NCBI GenBank assembly: GCA_964387775.1
Contig: CAYLZO010000237.1
Span: 1 to 7,898 of the forward strand
Source of the DNA: CAYLZO01 sp964387775
GTDB lineage: Bacteria; Chloroflexota; Anaerolineae; JAAYZQ01
DNA length: 7,898 nt
Direction of reading: 5' to 3'
In this document: piece by piece, positions 1 through 6,756 of the stretch
How the letters are laid out: the number at the start of each line of letters is the position of its first letter
How positions within the stretch are numbered: the stretch's first letter is position 1
Notes under the pieces: model-generated
The model's database searches: none
Seen by the model: only the letters and a program-made list of their open reading frames with translations
What the model was told of the DNA's origin: nothing
Program-made: the position numbers and the translations under genes

Positions 1-776
1 AGGGCCAGCGTCGCCAGGTTGAGCAGCAGGCCGCCCAGCGCCGCGTGCAGGCCGCCGACGCGGGCCAAACGGGTTTGCAGCGCGCCGAGTTGGTGGCTCA
101 AGTCGTCCACGTGGGCCAGGTGGCGGGCTTCCTGCCCGTAGGCCAGCAGGTCGGCGGCGCCCTGCACGCCGTCGACCAGGGCCGCGTTCAGATCGCCGCG
201 AACCCGGACCAGCCGGGGGCCGTCCGCCCGGCCCAGGGCGCGGGTCAGCAGGGGCAGGCCGGCGCCGGCCAGGAGCAGAAAGGCCAGCAGCACGGCGGCC
301 AGCGCGGGGTGGAAGCTGCCCACGAGCACGGCCGCCAGCGCTGCCACCCCCACGGCCACGGCGGGCGGGGCGAGGACGCGGAGAAAGACGTTCTCCAACG
401 CCTCGACGTCGGCCACGACGCGGGCCAGCAGGTCGCCGCTGCGGTAGCCGAGCAGGCGGGCCGGGGCCAGGGGCTCCAGCGCGGCGTAGAACCAGACGCG
501 GAGGCGGGCCAGCAGCCGGAAGGTGACGTCGTGGGATACCAGCCGCTCCAGGTAGCGGAAGGCGCCCCGGGCGATGCCGAAAAAGCGCACGCCGACGATG
601 GCGATTTGGAGGTCGGCGATGGAGGGCCGGAGCGCGGCGGCGGCGACGAGGTAGCCCGAGGTGGTCAGCAGGCCGATGCCGCTGGCGACCGTGGCGACGC
701 CCAGCAGCACGGCCAGGGCCATCCGCCCGGCAAAGGGCGCGGCGAGTTTTAGAAGCCGCCCAAACGTGTTTTTCAT
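1..776 (-). CDS. cydC: CydC, ABC exporter subunit for cytochrome bd assembly (partial, C-terminus off window)
   Basis: CydC pairs with CydD as a heterodimeric type I ABC exporter in the cytoplasmic membrane. It is required to assemble cytochrome bd. Its cargo has been reported as cysteine/glutathione and, from later structural work, heme. About 258 residues are visible, from ATG 776 to the window edge, and they cover only the transmembrane domain; the ATPase domain is lost. The stretch 'TTSGYLVAAAALRPSIADLQ' near residues 38-57, followed by VGVRFFGIARGAFRYLERLVSHD and RLRVWFYAALEPLAPARL, is characteristic of CydC rather than CydD. The following GDLLARVVADVEALE is the usual coupling-region sequence. 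The start is chosen because MKNTFGRLLKLAAPF is a normal CydC N-terminus. The upstream Shine-Dalgarno is weak (only GGA within acggaacggcc), so translation may depend on the upstream genes. It is the last visible gene of the cydABDC operon and is separated from cydD by a hairpin repeat. Confidence 0.95.
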   Translation of the reverse strand, partial: MKNTFGRLLKLAAPFAGRMALAVLLGVATVASGIGLLTTSGYLVAAAALRPSIADLQIAIVGVRFFGIARGAFRYLERLVSHDVTFRLLARLRVWFYAALEPLAPARLLGYRSGDLLARVVADVEALENVFLRVLAPPAVAVGVAALAAVLVGSFHPALAAVLLAFLLLAGAGLPLLTRALGRADGPRLVRVRGDLNAALVDGVQGAADLLAYGQEARHLAHVDDLSHQLGALQTRLARVGGLHAALGGLLLNLATLA

Positions 777-789
777 GGCCGTTCCGTTT

Positions 790-846
790 GGACACGGATT
801 TCACGGATGCCACGGATAAAAAGTGAAATCTGTGAAATCCGTGTCC
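790..846. repeat. 9-nt-periodic inverted repeat (hairpin) in the cydD-cydC gap
   Basis: The left arm 790-813 pairs with 823-846 across a loop at 814-822. The outermost 15 bp (790-804 with 832-846) match perfectly. Over all 24 positions there are 21 Watson-Crick pairs, one G.T and two mismatches. The left arm contains three direct copies of CACGGAT at 793, 802 and 811, exactly 9 nt apart. The right arm carries inverted, slightly diverged copies. The element starts at the last base of the cydD stop codon and takes up most of the gap before cydC. The A/T run lies in the loop rather than after the stem, so this is not a classical intrinsic terminator. In mRNA it would form a strong stem between cydD and cydC that could alter cydC translation or transcript stability. 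It looks like a dispersed hairpin (REP-like) element, but that is inference. Confidence 0.85.
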
Positions 847-2597
847 TAAAACGATGCGTCATGGTCGAGGTAGGCGCCCGCTTGCGCGAGGCGGCGATAG
901 AGTCCGTCCTGGCGCAGCAGCGACGCGTGGTCGCCCTGCTCCACCACGCGGCCGCCGTCGAGCACCAGGATGCGGTCGGCGCGCTGCACCGTGTGGAGCC
1001 GGTGGGCGATGAGGATGGCCGTGCGGCCCCGCAGCAGCCGGGCCAGCGCCGCCTGTACCCGGTCCTCGACCTCGGGGTCGAGGTGGGCCGTCGCCTCGTC
1101 GAGGATCAGCAGCGGCGCGTCCTTGAGAAAGGCGCGGGCCAGAGCGATGCGCTGCGCCTGGCCGCCACTGAGGCGGGCGCCCCGCTCGCCCAGGGGCGTG
1201 TCGTAGCCCTGGGGCAGCGCCGCGATAAACTCGTGGGCGTGGGCCAGCCGCGCCGCCCGCTCGACCTCGGCGGCTGTGGCGCCGGGGCGGCCGAGACGGA
1301 CGTTGTCGGCGGCGCTGCCGTGAAAGAGGTAGGGCGCTTGCGGCACCCAGGCCACCTGCTCGCGCCAGGCGGCGGCGCGGCCATGGGCCGGGTCGGCCAG
1401 CGGCCTGTCGCCGACGAGGATGCGCCCCCGGTCGGGCTCGACGAAGCGCAGCAGCAGGTGGGCGACCGTGCTCTTGCCCGCCCCGCTCGGCCCGACCAGG
1501 GCCACCGTCTCGCCGGGCTGCACGTCAAACGAGAGGCCGTTGAGGGCCGGGCGATCCCCCCCCTCATAGGCGAAATGTACATCGTCGAGGGTTAAGGTTG
1601 AGGTTAAGGTTGAGGTTGAGGGTTGAGCCTCAACCTCAACCTCAACCTTAACCCTCAACACTTCAAAGATTCGCTCGGCGGCGGCGACGCCCGCCATCCC
1701 GGCGTGAAAGCGGGCGCCGAGCTGGCGCAGCGGCAGATAGAACTCGGGGGCCAACAGAAGGACGAAAAAGGCTTGCTCGAAGGCGAGCCGGCCGTAGAGC
1801 AGGCGCAGGCCGACCTGGACGGCGACGACGGCCGTGCTGAGGGTCGCCACCAGCTCCAGCACCAGGGCCGAGAGAAAGGCGACGCGCAAGACGCCCATCG
1901 TCGCCTCGCGGAACCGGTCGCTAACGCGGGCGATGGCGGCCACCTGCTCGCGGCTGCGGCCCAGGAGCTTGAGGGTGGTCAGGCCCTGGAGCACGTCGAG
2001 AAAGTGGGCGCCCATCCGGCTGAGGGCCGTCCACCGGCGCCGGGTCAGCGCGTCGGCCGTGTGGCCGATGAGAACCATAAACAGGGGGATGAGCGGCGCG
2101 GTGAGCAGCAGCACCAGGCCCGACAGCCAATCGAGGGGAAAGACGAAAAGCAGCACGGCCAGGGGCACCAGGGCGGCCAGGGCCAGTTGGGGCAGGTACT
2201 CGCGGAAATAGGCGTCCAGGGCCTCGATGCCTTCGACGGCGGTGGTTGCCAACTCGCCGCTGCGTTCCTCGCTGGCATAGGCCGGGCCGAGGGCCAATAG
2301 GTGGGCGGCCAGCCGTTGGCGCAGCCGGCCCTTGACGCGGATGGCGACGCGGGCGGCCGCCACCTCGCGGCCCCAGGTCAGGGCGGCGCGCAGCAGGGCC
2401 AGGGCCAGCAGGGCGAGCAGCAGGGGCCGGACGCCGGCCAGTCCCGCGCCGTCCAGAAAGACGTGGCTGACGGTGCGGCTGAGCAAAAAGGCCTGCCCGA
2501 CGACGATCACGCCCCCGAGCAGGCCCAGGCCCACGGTGAGCGCCAGGGCCAGGCGGGTCGCCCCGGCCTGGCGGAGAAGGCGCCGGTCGAGCTTCAT
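846..2597 (-). CDS. cydD: CydD, ABC exporter subunit for cytochrome bd assembly
   Basis: A 583-residue membrane ABC exporter half that partners CydC to assemble cytochrome bd. The transmembrane domain spans about residues 15-295 and includes the CydD-typical LLLTAPLIPLFMVLIGHTAD (about 164-183). The ATPase domain follows: Walker A GPSGAGKST 369-377, Q-loop Q420, signature LSGGQ 476-480, Walker B LLILDE 496-501 and switch H532. All catalytic elements are intact. ATG 2597 is chosen because it overlaps the cydB stop by one base (TGATG), has GGAG five bases upstream, and gives a normal CydD N-terminus (MKLDRRLLRQAG). The same frame stays open upstream, but only as antiphase sequence over cydB. 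Residues about 313-336, the linker into the ATPase domain, are encoded by a hairpin-forming hexamer repeat and read as alternating V/E then S/T/L. That is unusual for the family. Translation is probably coupled to cydB. Confidence 0.96.
   Translation of the reverse strand: MKLDRRLLRQAGATRLALALTVGLGLLGGVIVVGQAFLLSRTVSHVFLDGAGLAGVRPLLLALLALALLRAALTWGREVAAARVAIRVKGRLRQRLAAHLLALGPAYASEERSGELATTAVEGIEALDAYFREYLPQLALAALVPLAVLLFVFPLDWLSGLVLLLTAPLIPLFMVLIGHTADALTRRRWTALSRMGAHFLDVLQGLTTLKLLGRSREQVAAIARVSDRFREATMGVLRVAFLSALVLELVATLSTAVVAVQVGLRLLYGRLAFEQAFFVLLLAPEFYLPLRQLGARFHAGMAGVAAAERIFEVLRVKVEVEVEAQPSTSTLTSTLTLDDVHFAYEGGDRPALNGLSFDVQPGETVALVGPSGAGKSTVAHLLLRFVEPDRGRILVGDRPLADPAHGRAAAWREQVAWVPQAPYLFHGSAADNVRLGRPGATAAEVERAARLAHAHEFIAALPQGYDTPLGERGARLSGGQAQRIALARAFLKDAPLLILDEATAHLDPEVEDRVQAALARLLRGRTAILIAHRLHTVQRADRILVLDGGRVVEQGDHASLLRQDGLYRRLAQAGAYLDHDASF
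1590..1659. repeat. GGTTGA/GGTTAA hexamer inverted repeat inside cydD
   Basis: On the + strand, five hexamers of GGTTRA run from about 1590, followed by a short spacer and the inverted counterpart CCTCAA/CCTTAA to 1659. Positions 1596-1621 pair with 1628-1653 in 24 of 26 positions, leaving a 6-nt loop at 1622-1627. The mismatches are at 1606/1643 (a G.U wobble in cydD mRNA) and 1600/1649. Low-complexity structure like this in coding DNA suggests an inserted or expanded element. It stays in frame and encodes the CydD linker (residues about 313-336) just before the first strand of the ATPase domain. It would form a long stem in the cydD message. Confidence 0.9.
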
Positions 2598-3610
2598 CAG
2601 TACTCCAGCGCGTCCTCCCGCCCGATGCGCTGGCGAAAGACCCAATAGCTCCAACCCTGGTAGACGAGCACAATGGGCACAAAGATGGCGGCGACGATGC
2701 TCATCACCCGCAGGGTGTAGGGGCTCGACGCGGCGTTGTAGATGGTCAGGCTCCAGTCGGGGCTGAGGCTGGAGACCATGACGCGAGGATAGAGGCCCAT
2801 CGAGACGGTGATGGACGACAGGGCGATGGTCAGCCCGGTCATGACGAACGCCCAGCCCTGCTGCCGCTGGCGGATGAACCAGCCGGCGGCCAGCAGCGCG
2901 GCCCCCGCGCCGAGGGGCACGACGCCGGGGTTGAGGCCCAGACGGGTGAACATGTCGGTGGCAAAGTAGCCATAGACGACGAATCCGAGCACGAGCACGA
3001 CGGTCGGCAGCCAGAGGCGTTTCGCCGCCCGGTCGGCCCGCTCGGTCAGCGCGCCCTTGGTCTTGAGGCCGAGAAAGACGGCGCCGTGCAGCGTAAAGGC
3101 CGACAGGCTGGCCAGTCCGCCCGAGAGGGCGTAGGGGTTGAGCAGGTTCCAAAAGCCGCCCGTGTAGTGCATGTCGCCGTCGATGGGCACGCCGCGGATG
3201 ATGTTGCCAAAGGCCACGCCCCACAGCAGCGCCGGCACGAAACTGCCGACGAAAATCGACCCATCCCACAGTGCGCGCCAGCGGGGGTGCCGGTCCTTGC
3301 TGCGGAATTCAAAAGCCACGCCGCGCACGATGAGGGCCACCAGCATCAGGGCCAGGGGCAAGTAGAAGCCGCTAAAGAGGGTGGCGTACCAGTGGGGGAA
3401 GGCGGCGAACATCGCCCCGCCGGCGGTGATGAGCCACACCTCGTTGCCGTCCCAGTGGGGGCCGATGGTGTTGATGATCACCCGGCGGTCGGTGTCGTCC
3501 TTGCCCAGGAAAGGCAGCAAGATGCCGACGCCATAGTCGAACCCCTCCAGGAAAAAGAATCCGACGAACAGCACCGAAATCAGGATAAACCAGACGGTGT
3601 TCAGGTCCAT
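2597..3610 (-). CDS. cydB: Cytochrome bd ubiquinol/menaquinol oxidase subunit II (CydB)
   Basis: CydB is the second integral-membrane subunit of the cytochrome bd quinol oxidase and stabilises the heme-bearing CydA. The 337-residue protein is of normal length and strongly hydrophobic, with eight or nine predicted membrane helices. Family signatures are clear: FLEGFDYGVG near the N-terminus with D25 (same number as the conserved E. coli D25), and GPHWDGNEVWLITAGG (residues 50-65) with D54, equivalent to E. coli D58 of the proton path, followed by AMFAAFPHWYATLFSGFY. The start is ATG 3610, which has a near-perfect AGGAGG six bases upstream (3617-3622); an upstream in-frame ATG at 3658 would run back into cydA and lacks family sequence. 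The gene follows cydA after 13 nt and its TGA stop shares a base with the cydD start, so A, B and D are one translationally linked unit. Confidence 0.98.
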   Translation of the reverse strand: MDLNTVWFILISVLFVGFFFLEGFDYGVGILLPFLGKDDTDRRVIINTIGPHWDGNEVWLITAGGAMFAAFPHWYATLFSGFYLPLALMLVALIVRGVAFEFRSKDRHPRWRALWDGSIFVGSFVPALLWGVAFGNIIRGVPIDGDMHYTGGFWNLLNPYALSGGLASLSAFTLHGAVFLGLKTKGALTERADRAAKRLWLPTVVLVLGFVVYGYFATDMFTRLGLNPGVVPLGAGAALLAAGWFIRQRQQGWAFVMTGLTIALSSITVSMGLYPRVMVSSLSPDWSLTIYNAASSPYTLRVMSIVAAIFVPIVLVYQGWSYWVFRQRIGREDALEY

Positions 3611-3616
3611 GATCGT

Positions 3617-3622
3617 CCTCCT
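3617..3622 (-). promoter_or_regulatory. Ribosome binding site of cydB
   Basis: AGGAGG on the minus strand, six bases before ATG 3610. It occupies about half of the cydA-cydB gap and decides the cydB start against the longer in-frame possibility at 3658. Confidence 0.85.
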
Positions 3623-3623
3623 T

Positions 3624-4964
3624 TTAGTGGGCCTCGGCTGCCGCGCCCTGGCGGGCAAACTTGGCCAGCAGATAGGCGTCGGCGGCCATAAGCGCGCCGT
3701 AGAGCAGGGTAAAGACGGCCAGGGTGAAGGCCACCTCGCCCACGGAGACGGCCGTCGAGATGGCGTCCTCGATGCGCATCAGGCCAAAGACGATCCAGGG
3801 CTGGCGGCCGACCTCGGTCAGGAGCCAGCCGGCGCTGTTGGCGACGTAGGGCAGGACGATGGCCCAGGGCAGCAGCCGCAGGAACCAGCGCTGGCGGTCC
3901 AGCCGGCCGCGCAGCACGTAATAGAGGCCCAGGGCGGCCAGCAGCGGCATCAGCAGGCCGGGAGTCAGCATTCCGCGGAAGGACCAGTAGGTGAGGGCGA
4001 TGGGCGGCTGGTAGTCGCCCGGGCCGTAGATCTGCCGGTACTCGGCCTCGATGTCGTCCATGCCCCGCACCTCGCAGGTCAGGTTATTGCAGGAGAGCAG
4101 GCTCAGGGCGGCGGGCAGGCGGATGGAAAAGACCTCCTCCTGCCGCAGGTTGCCGATGGTCAGCAGCGAGAGGGAGGCGGGCTCCTCGGTCGTCCACAGG
4201 GCCTCGGCGGCAGCCATCTTCATCGGCTGGGTCTCAACCATGTGCTGGCCCTGGGTGTGGCCCACCAGGCCGACGAGCACCGAGCCGAGGAGCGCGGCCA
4301 CCAGGGCGATGTGAAAGGAGCGGCGGAATACCACCTCGTCTTTCTTGCGCAGCAGGTGGTAGGCACTGATGCCCAGGACGAAAAAGGCGGCCGTCGTCAC
4401 CCCGGCGAAAAAGACGTGGGGGAACTGGACCCAGACGTGGGGATTGGCCAGCAGCGCGCCGAAATCGGTCATCTCGGCCCGGCCGCCGCGCAAGGCATAG
4501 CCCACCGGCTCCTGCATGAACGAGTTGGCAATGAGGATCCAGAGGGCCGACAGGTTGGAGCCGAGGGCCACCAGCCAGATGGCGCCGGCGTGCAGGGCCT
4601 TGGGCAGCTTGTCCCAGCCAAAGAGCCAGATGCCCAGGAAGGTGGACTCGAGGAAAAAGGCCAGCAGGGCCTCGATGGCCAGGGGCGCGCCGAAAATGTC
4701 GCCGACAAAGCGCGAGTACTCGGACCAGTTCATGCCAAACTGGAATTCCATCACGATGCCGGTGACGACGCCCATGGCAAAGTTGATGACAAAGAGCTTG
4801 CCCCAGAACTTGGTCATCTGCTTGTAGGTCTCGTCGCCGGTGCGGACGTAGAGGGTCTCCATCAGGGCGACGAGGATCGACAGGCCCAGGGTCAGGGGCA
4901 CGAAAAAAAAGTGATACACCGAAGTGATGGCAAACTGCCAGCGGGCCAGCGCCAGTGCGGTCAT
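3624..4964 (-). CDS. cydA: Cytochrome bd ubiquinol/menaquinol oxidase subunit I (CydA)
   Basis: CydA carries hemes b558, b595 and d and oxidises quinol while reducing O2 at the membrane, with high oxygen affinity. The 446-residue protein shows the expected ligands by comparison with E. coli: H18 (E. coli H19), E98 and E106 (E99, E107), H183 (H186) and M332 (M393). The quinol-binding segment ETQPMKMAAAEALW has K249 and E254, matching K252 and E257. GRQPW is at 386-390. The Q-loop between residue 257 and M332 is short, so this is the short-Q-loop class rather than the E. coli type. It holds a C292/C297 pair. The start is ATG 4964 (MTALALARWQFAITS, standard) with GGAGGG about ten bases upstream, preferred over an in-frame ATG nine codons earlier that adds atypical residues. 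It is the first gene of cydABDC and has the promoter and Rex-like operator directly upstream. Confidence 0.98.
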   Translation of the reverse strand: MTALALARWQFAITSVYHFFFVPLTLGLSILVALMETLYVRTGDETYKQMTKFWGKLFVINFAMGVVTGIVMEFQFGMNWSEYSRFVGDIFGAPLAIEALLAFFLESTFLGIWLFGWDKLPKALHAGAIWLVALGSNLSALWILIANSFMQEPVGYALRGGRAEMTDFGALLANPHVWVQFPHVFFAGVTTAAFFVLGISAYHLLRKKDEVVFRRSFHIALVAALLGSVLVGLVGHTQGQHMVETQPMKMAAAEALWTTEEPASLSLLTIGNLRQEEVFSIRLPAALSLLSCNNLTCEVRGMDDIEAEYRQIYGPGDYQPPIALTYWSFRGMLTPGLLMPLLAALGLYYVLRGRLDRQRWFLRLLPWAIVLPYVANSAGWLLTEVGRQPWIVFGLMRIEDAISTAVSVGEVAFTLAVFTLLYGALMAADAYLLAKFARQGAAAEAH

Positions 4965-4985
4965 AGGCGTCACTCCCTCCAATCT

Positions 4986-5027
4986 GGACATCTATGTCTG
5001 ATTTGTGAAATAGGACACAAGATGTCC
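4986..5027. repeat. 8-bp inverted repeat in the cydA 5' untranslated region
   Basis: GGACATCT (4986-4993) and AGATGTCC (5020-5027) are perfect inverted copies separated by 26 nt. They bracket the Rex-like operator and lie in the predicted leader of the cyd message, so they could form a leader stem or a second protein site. No function is demonstrated by the sequence, and chance is possible at this length. Confidence 0.4.
5003..5020. promoter_or_regulatory. Putative Rex (redox-sensing repressor) operator of cydABDC
   Basis: The 18-bp site TTGTGAAATAGGACACAA matches the widely described Rex box TTGTGAANNNNTTCACAA at 12 of 14 defined positions, with perfect TTGTG and CACAA arms at the correct spacing. 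It lies just downstream of the predicted -10 box of the cydA promoter and about 40 nt before the cydA ATG, a repressing position. Rex represses cyd operons in several Gram-positive bacteria and releases DNA when NADH rises. No rex gene is in the window, so the assignment rests on motif and context. Confidence 0.7.
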
Positions 5028-5029
5028 CA

Positions 5030-5058
5030 AGGATACCACAATTGGAGGCGGGTGTCAA
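5030..5058 (-). promoter_or_regulatory. sigma70-type promoter of cydABDC
   Basis: Read on the minus strand: TTGACA (5053-5058), a 17-nt spacer, then TATCCT (5030-5035). The -35 is perfect, the -10 has four of six consensus bases, and the spacing is ideal. Transcription would start near 5023, giving a leader of about 60 nt and placing the Rex-like site in the first transcribed bases. The rest of the divergent gap, about 5059-5187, shows no gene and no further convincing site; short inverted repeats there are weak. Confidence 0.7.
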
Positions 5059-5187
5059 AGATAGGGCCTAACCAACGAAATCCTGGTACATTGAGCAAGG
5101 ATTTTGGGGCGGCATTGGCCCTTTTGGTTCCGGCTCTGACCGGGTTAGGTGGGACACTTTCGTTTCTCAAGCGCGAATGAGGGCACT

Positions 5188-5216
5188 TTGGCCGCTAGTG
5201 GAAGTCATGGTATAAT
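5188..5216 (+). promoter_or_regulatory. Extended -10 promoter of the methyltransferase gene
   Basis: TTGGCC (5188-5193), a 17-nt spacer, then a perfect TATAAT (5211-5216) preceded by TGG (5208-5210), which supplies the TGn extended -10 motif. Transcription would begin around 5223, about 29 nt before the ATG at 5252. Such a promoter is expected to be constitutive, which suits a protective methyltransferase. Confidence 0.7.
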
Positions 5217-5251
5217 TGCCCTACAATCACTGGATTGGATAGGATTTCTTG

Positions 5252-6604
5252 ATGGTCAAGGACCGCACAATGCAGTTGCCACTGTTTGATACCAGCACCT
5301 TGCTCCGCTCATTTGCCGATCTGCATACGAGCAAGAGAGGCGACAACGAACGGACCGGTGTCCATGGCTGGCATCCGTATTATGCAGGGTACTCGGAGCA
5401 ATTCGCGGCCGATGTGCTCTCGATGTTGGGCAAGCCGGGTGATCTCGTCCTTGATCCGTGGAACGGCAGCGGAACGACGACCCTGGTCGCCCAGCGTTGC
5501 GGCTATCCGTCCCTTGGCATCGAGATCAATCCCGTGATGGTCTTTCACGCGCAGGCCAAAAACCTACAGTCTGCTTCTTTGATAGACGAGATCCTGGCCG
5601 AGGCCCAGCGCCTGACCGGAATCGCCCGACGGCTTGTGAGCGAACGAGTCTTGGATCGAGGCACCGTCCGCGATTGGGTGGATGGCGAGCCCTTGGCGGC
5701 ATTGCTTATGATTCGAGACGCCATCAAGACAGAGTTGGAAACTTCCTTTCCCCCCAATCACGCACAGGCCGTACTACGCAACGAGGCGAAAAAAGCTCTC
5801 TACCCTTCGCAAAGACAGGCATTCCTCCTGTCTGCCTTGTTCCAGGTTCTGCGGCAGGTAGGCAGGTTCAGTCAGGGGTCGAATCCAACGTGGCTGGTGC
5901 TGGACGATGAAACTGAATCGGTCTCTGCGGATTCTATGTTCGCCCTGTTCGTCGAGATGGTCCGGGCAATGTTGCGTGATGTTGGAGTAGCCGCCCAAGG
6001 GGTGGAAGAGATTGCTCCGTCTTGGACAATGACCGGGGATTCGAGGGCGCTTCTCCTGGAGGATGCCTTGGTGGACTTGATCGTCACATCGCCGCCCTAC
6101 TGCACGCGCATTGACTATGCCTTTGCGACCAAACCTGAGCTACTGCTACTTGGCCATGAGGAGGGCGAGTTCGATATGTTGCGGCGGAGCACGATGGGGG
6201 CACCGGTCATCGTGGACAAGAGCATTACCATGCGTCAGGTTTGGGGAACACATTGCCGTGACTTCCTTCACGCCGTCGCGCAACACCCCAGCAAAGCTTC
6301 CCAATCATACTACCTGCCCACCTATCTTCAGTACTTCCACGATGCAGAGCTGTCACTGAGAGAAATACATCGTGTGCTCAAGAGCGGGCGTCAAGCTGTC
6401 ATCGTGGTTCAATCCTCCTACTACAAGGAGGTCGAGCTGCCGTTGGGCGATATCTATGTCGAGATGGCGCAGCGTCTGGGCTTTGAGGCTAAGGTTGCGC
6501 GCCGCGAGACCGTGCGCCAGCACATGGCCCACGTCAACACGAAATCGCGCCAATACGTCAAAAACAAGGTCTACTACGAAGACACTATCCTGCTCAGAAG
6601 ATAG
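5252..6604 (+). CDS. Type II DNA amino-methyltransferase (SPPY class)
   Basis: A 450-residue S-adenosylmethionine-dependent DNA methyltransferase that would protect host sites from the adjacent endonuclease. The AdoMet-binding motif I is DPWNGSGTT (68-76), followed by GIEINP (89-94). The catalytic motif IV is TSPPY (279-283), continuing CTRIDYAFATKPELLLLG. SPPY is seen in N4-cytosine and some N6-adenine enzymes, so the methylated base is not settled. About 200 residues separate motifs I and IV, giving the order I, probable target-recognition region, IV. The C-terminus (HRVLKSGRQAVIVVQSSYYKE onward) is the closing part of the catalytic fold. ATG 5252 has AGGA seven bases upstream. A TTG at 5249 is less likely. 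ATG 5270 (MQLPLFDT) also has an AAGGA seven bases before it and could be the true start. The endonuclease sequence follows on the same strand. No controller-protein gene is visible. Confidence 0.93.
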   Translation: MVKDRTMQLPLFDTSTLLRSFADLHTSKRGDNERTGVHGWHPYYAGYSEQFAADVLSMLGKPGDLVLDPWNGSGTTTLVAQRCGYPSLGIEINPVMVFHAQAKNLQSASLIDEILAEAQRLTGIARRLVSERVLDRGTVRDWVDGEPLAALLMIRDAIKTELETSFPPNHAQAVLRNEAKKALYPSQRQAFLLSALFQVLRQVGRFSQGSNPTWLVLDDETESVSADSMFALFVEMVRAMLRDVGVAAQGVEEIAPSWTMTGDSRALLLEDALVDLIVTSPPYCTRIDYAFATKPELLLLGHEEGEFDMLRRSTMGAPVIVDKSITMRQVWGTHCRDFLHAVAQHPSKASQSYYLPTYLQYFHDAELSLREIHRVLKSGRQAVIVVQSSYYKEVELPLGDIYVEMAQRLGFEAKVARRETVRQHMAHVNTKSRQYVKNKVYYEDTILLRR

Positions 6605-6756
6605 GGGACACAAAGAAGGGCACGGCCGAGCCTGATGTACGAATCCGGGCTGCCGCGGAGCATTTCTGGCGAACGCGACAGGCCCAGGCCAAGCGGCAAC
6701 TCGAGCGAGGCGCAAGTGATCGGGGTGCGCGAAGCGCAGTCACCGGCGGCAAGCAA
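6604..6756 (+). other. Upstream extension of the endonuclease reading frame without a start codon
   Basis: The endonuclease frame is open from 6493, after a TAA at 6490-6492, to 6757, but contains no ATG, GTG or TTG. Its translation from about 6646 (RAAAEHFWRTRQAQAKRQLE, then RGASDRGARSAVTGGKQ running into MDGF) looks like genuine protein and like the N-terminus of XhoI/PaeR7I-family enzymes as I recall them. An ATG at 6635 lies one frame off and begins MYES. Restoring one base around 6644-6648 (for example CC to CCC) would join MYES to RAAAEHFW and give a protein of about 236 residues, close to the roughly 245 residues of XhoI and PaeR7I. This stretch therefore probably is the true 5' end of the gene, broken by a one-base indel or a sequencing error. 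Confidence 0.65.

Noticed and set aside
45..752. A 235-codon plus-strand frame across cydC
   Set aside because: Antisense shadow of cydC; low-complexity Gln/Gly/Ala composition.
790..846. Intrinsic terminator after cydD
   Set aside because: The stem is strong, but the A/T run is in the loop and no U-run follows in the minus-strand transcript; cydC must be transcribed through it.
1590..1659. CRISPR or telomere-like array
   Set aside because: There are no spacers of regular length; it is a short hexamer repeat with an inverted arm inside a coding gene.
1921..2682. A 253-codon minus-strand frame in a second phase over cydD and the cydB end
   Set aside because: Pro/Arg/Gly-rich, overlaps two well-supported genes, no recognisable domain.
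846..3269. Reading cydD as an 807-residue protein starting at 3269
   Set aside because: The part upstream of 2597 lies out of phase over cydB and is Arg/Pro-rich shadow sequence; ATG 2597 has an RBS, the stop/start overlap and the family N-terminus.
5067..5164. Short inverted repeats CCTAACC/GGTTAGG and AACGAAA/TTTCGTT in the divergent gap
   Set aside because: Seven-base arms 70 or more bases apart and crossing each other; likely chance in a gap of this size.
3597..5180. A 527-codon open frame on the plus strand across cydA
   Set aside because: It is antisense to cydA, whose protein has all heme ligands. Its own translation is Gly/Gln/His-rich without family sequence, as expected of a high-GC shadow frame.
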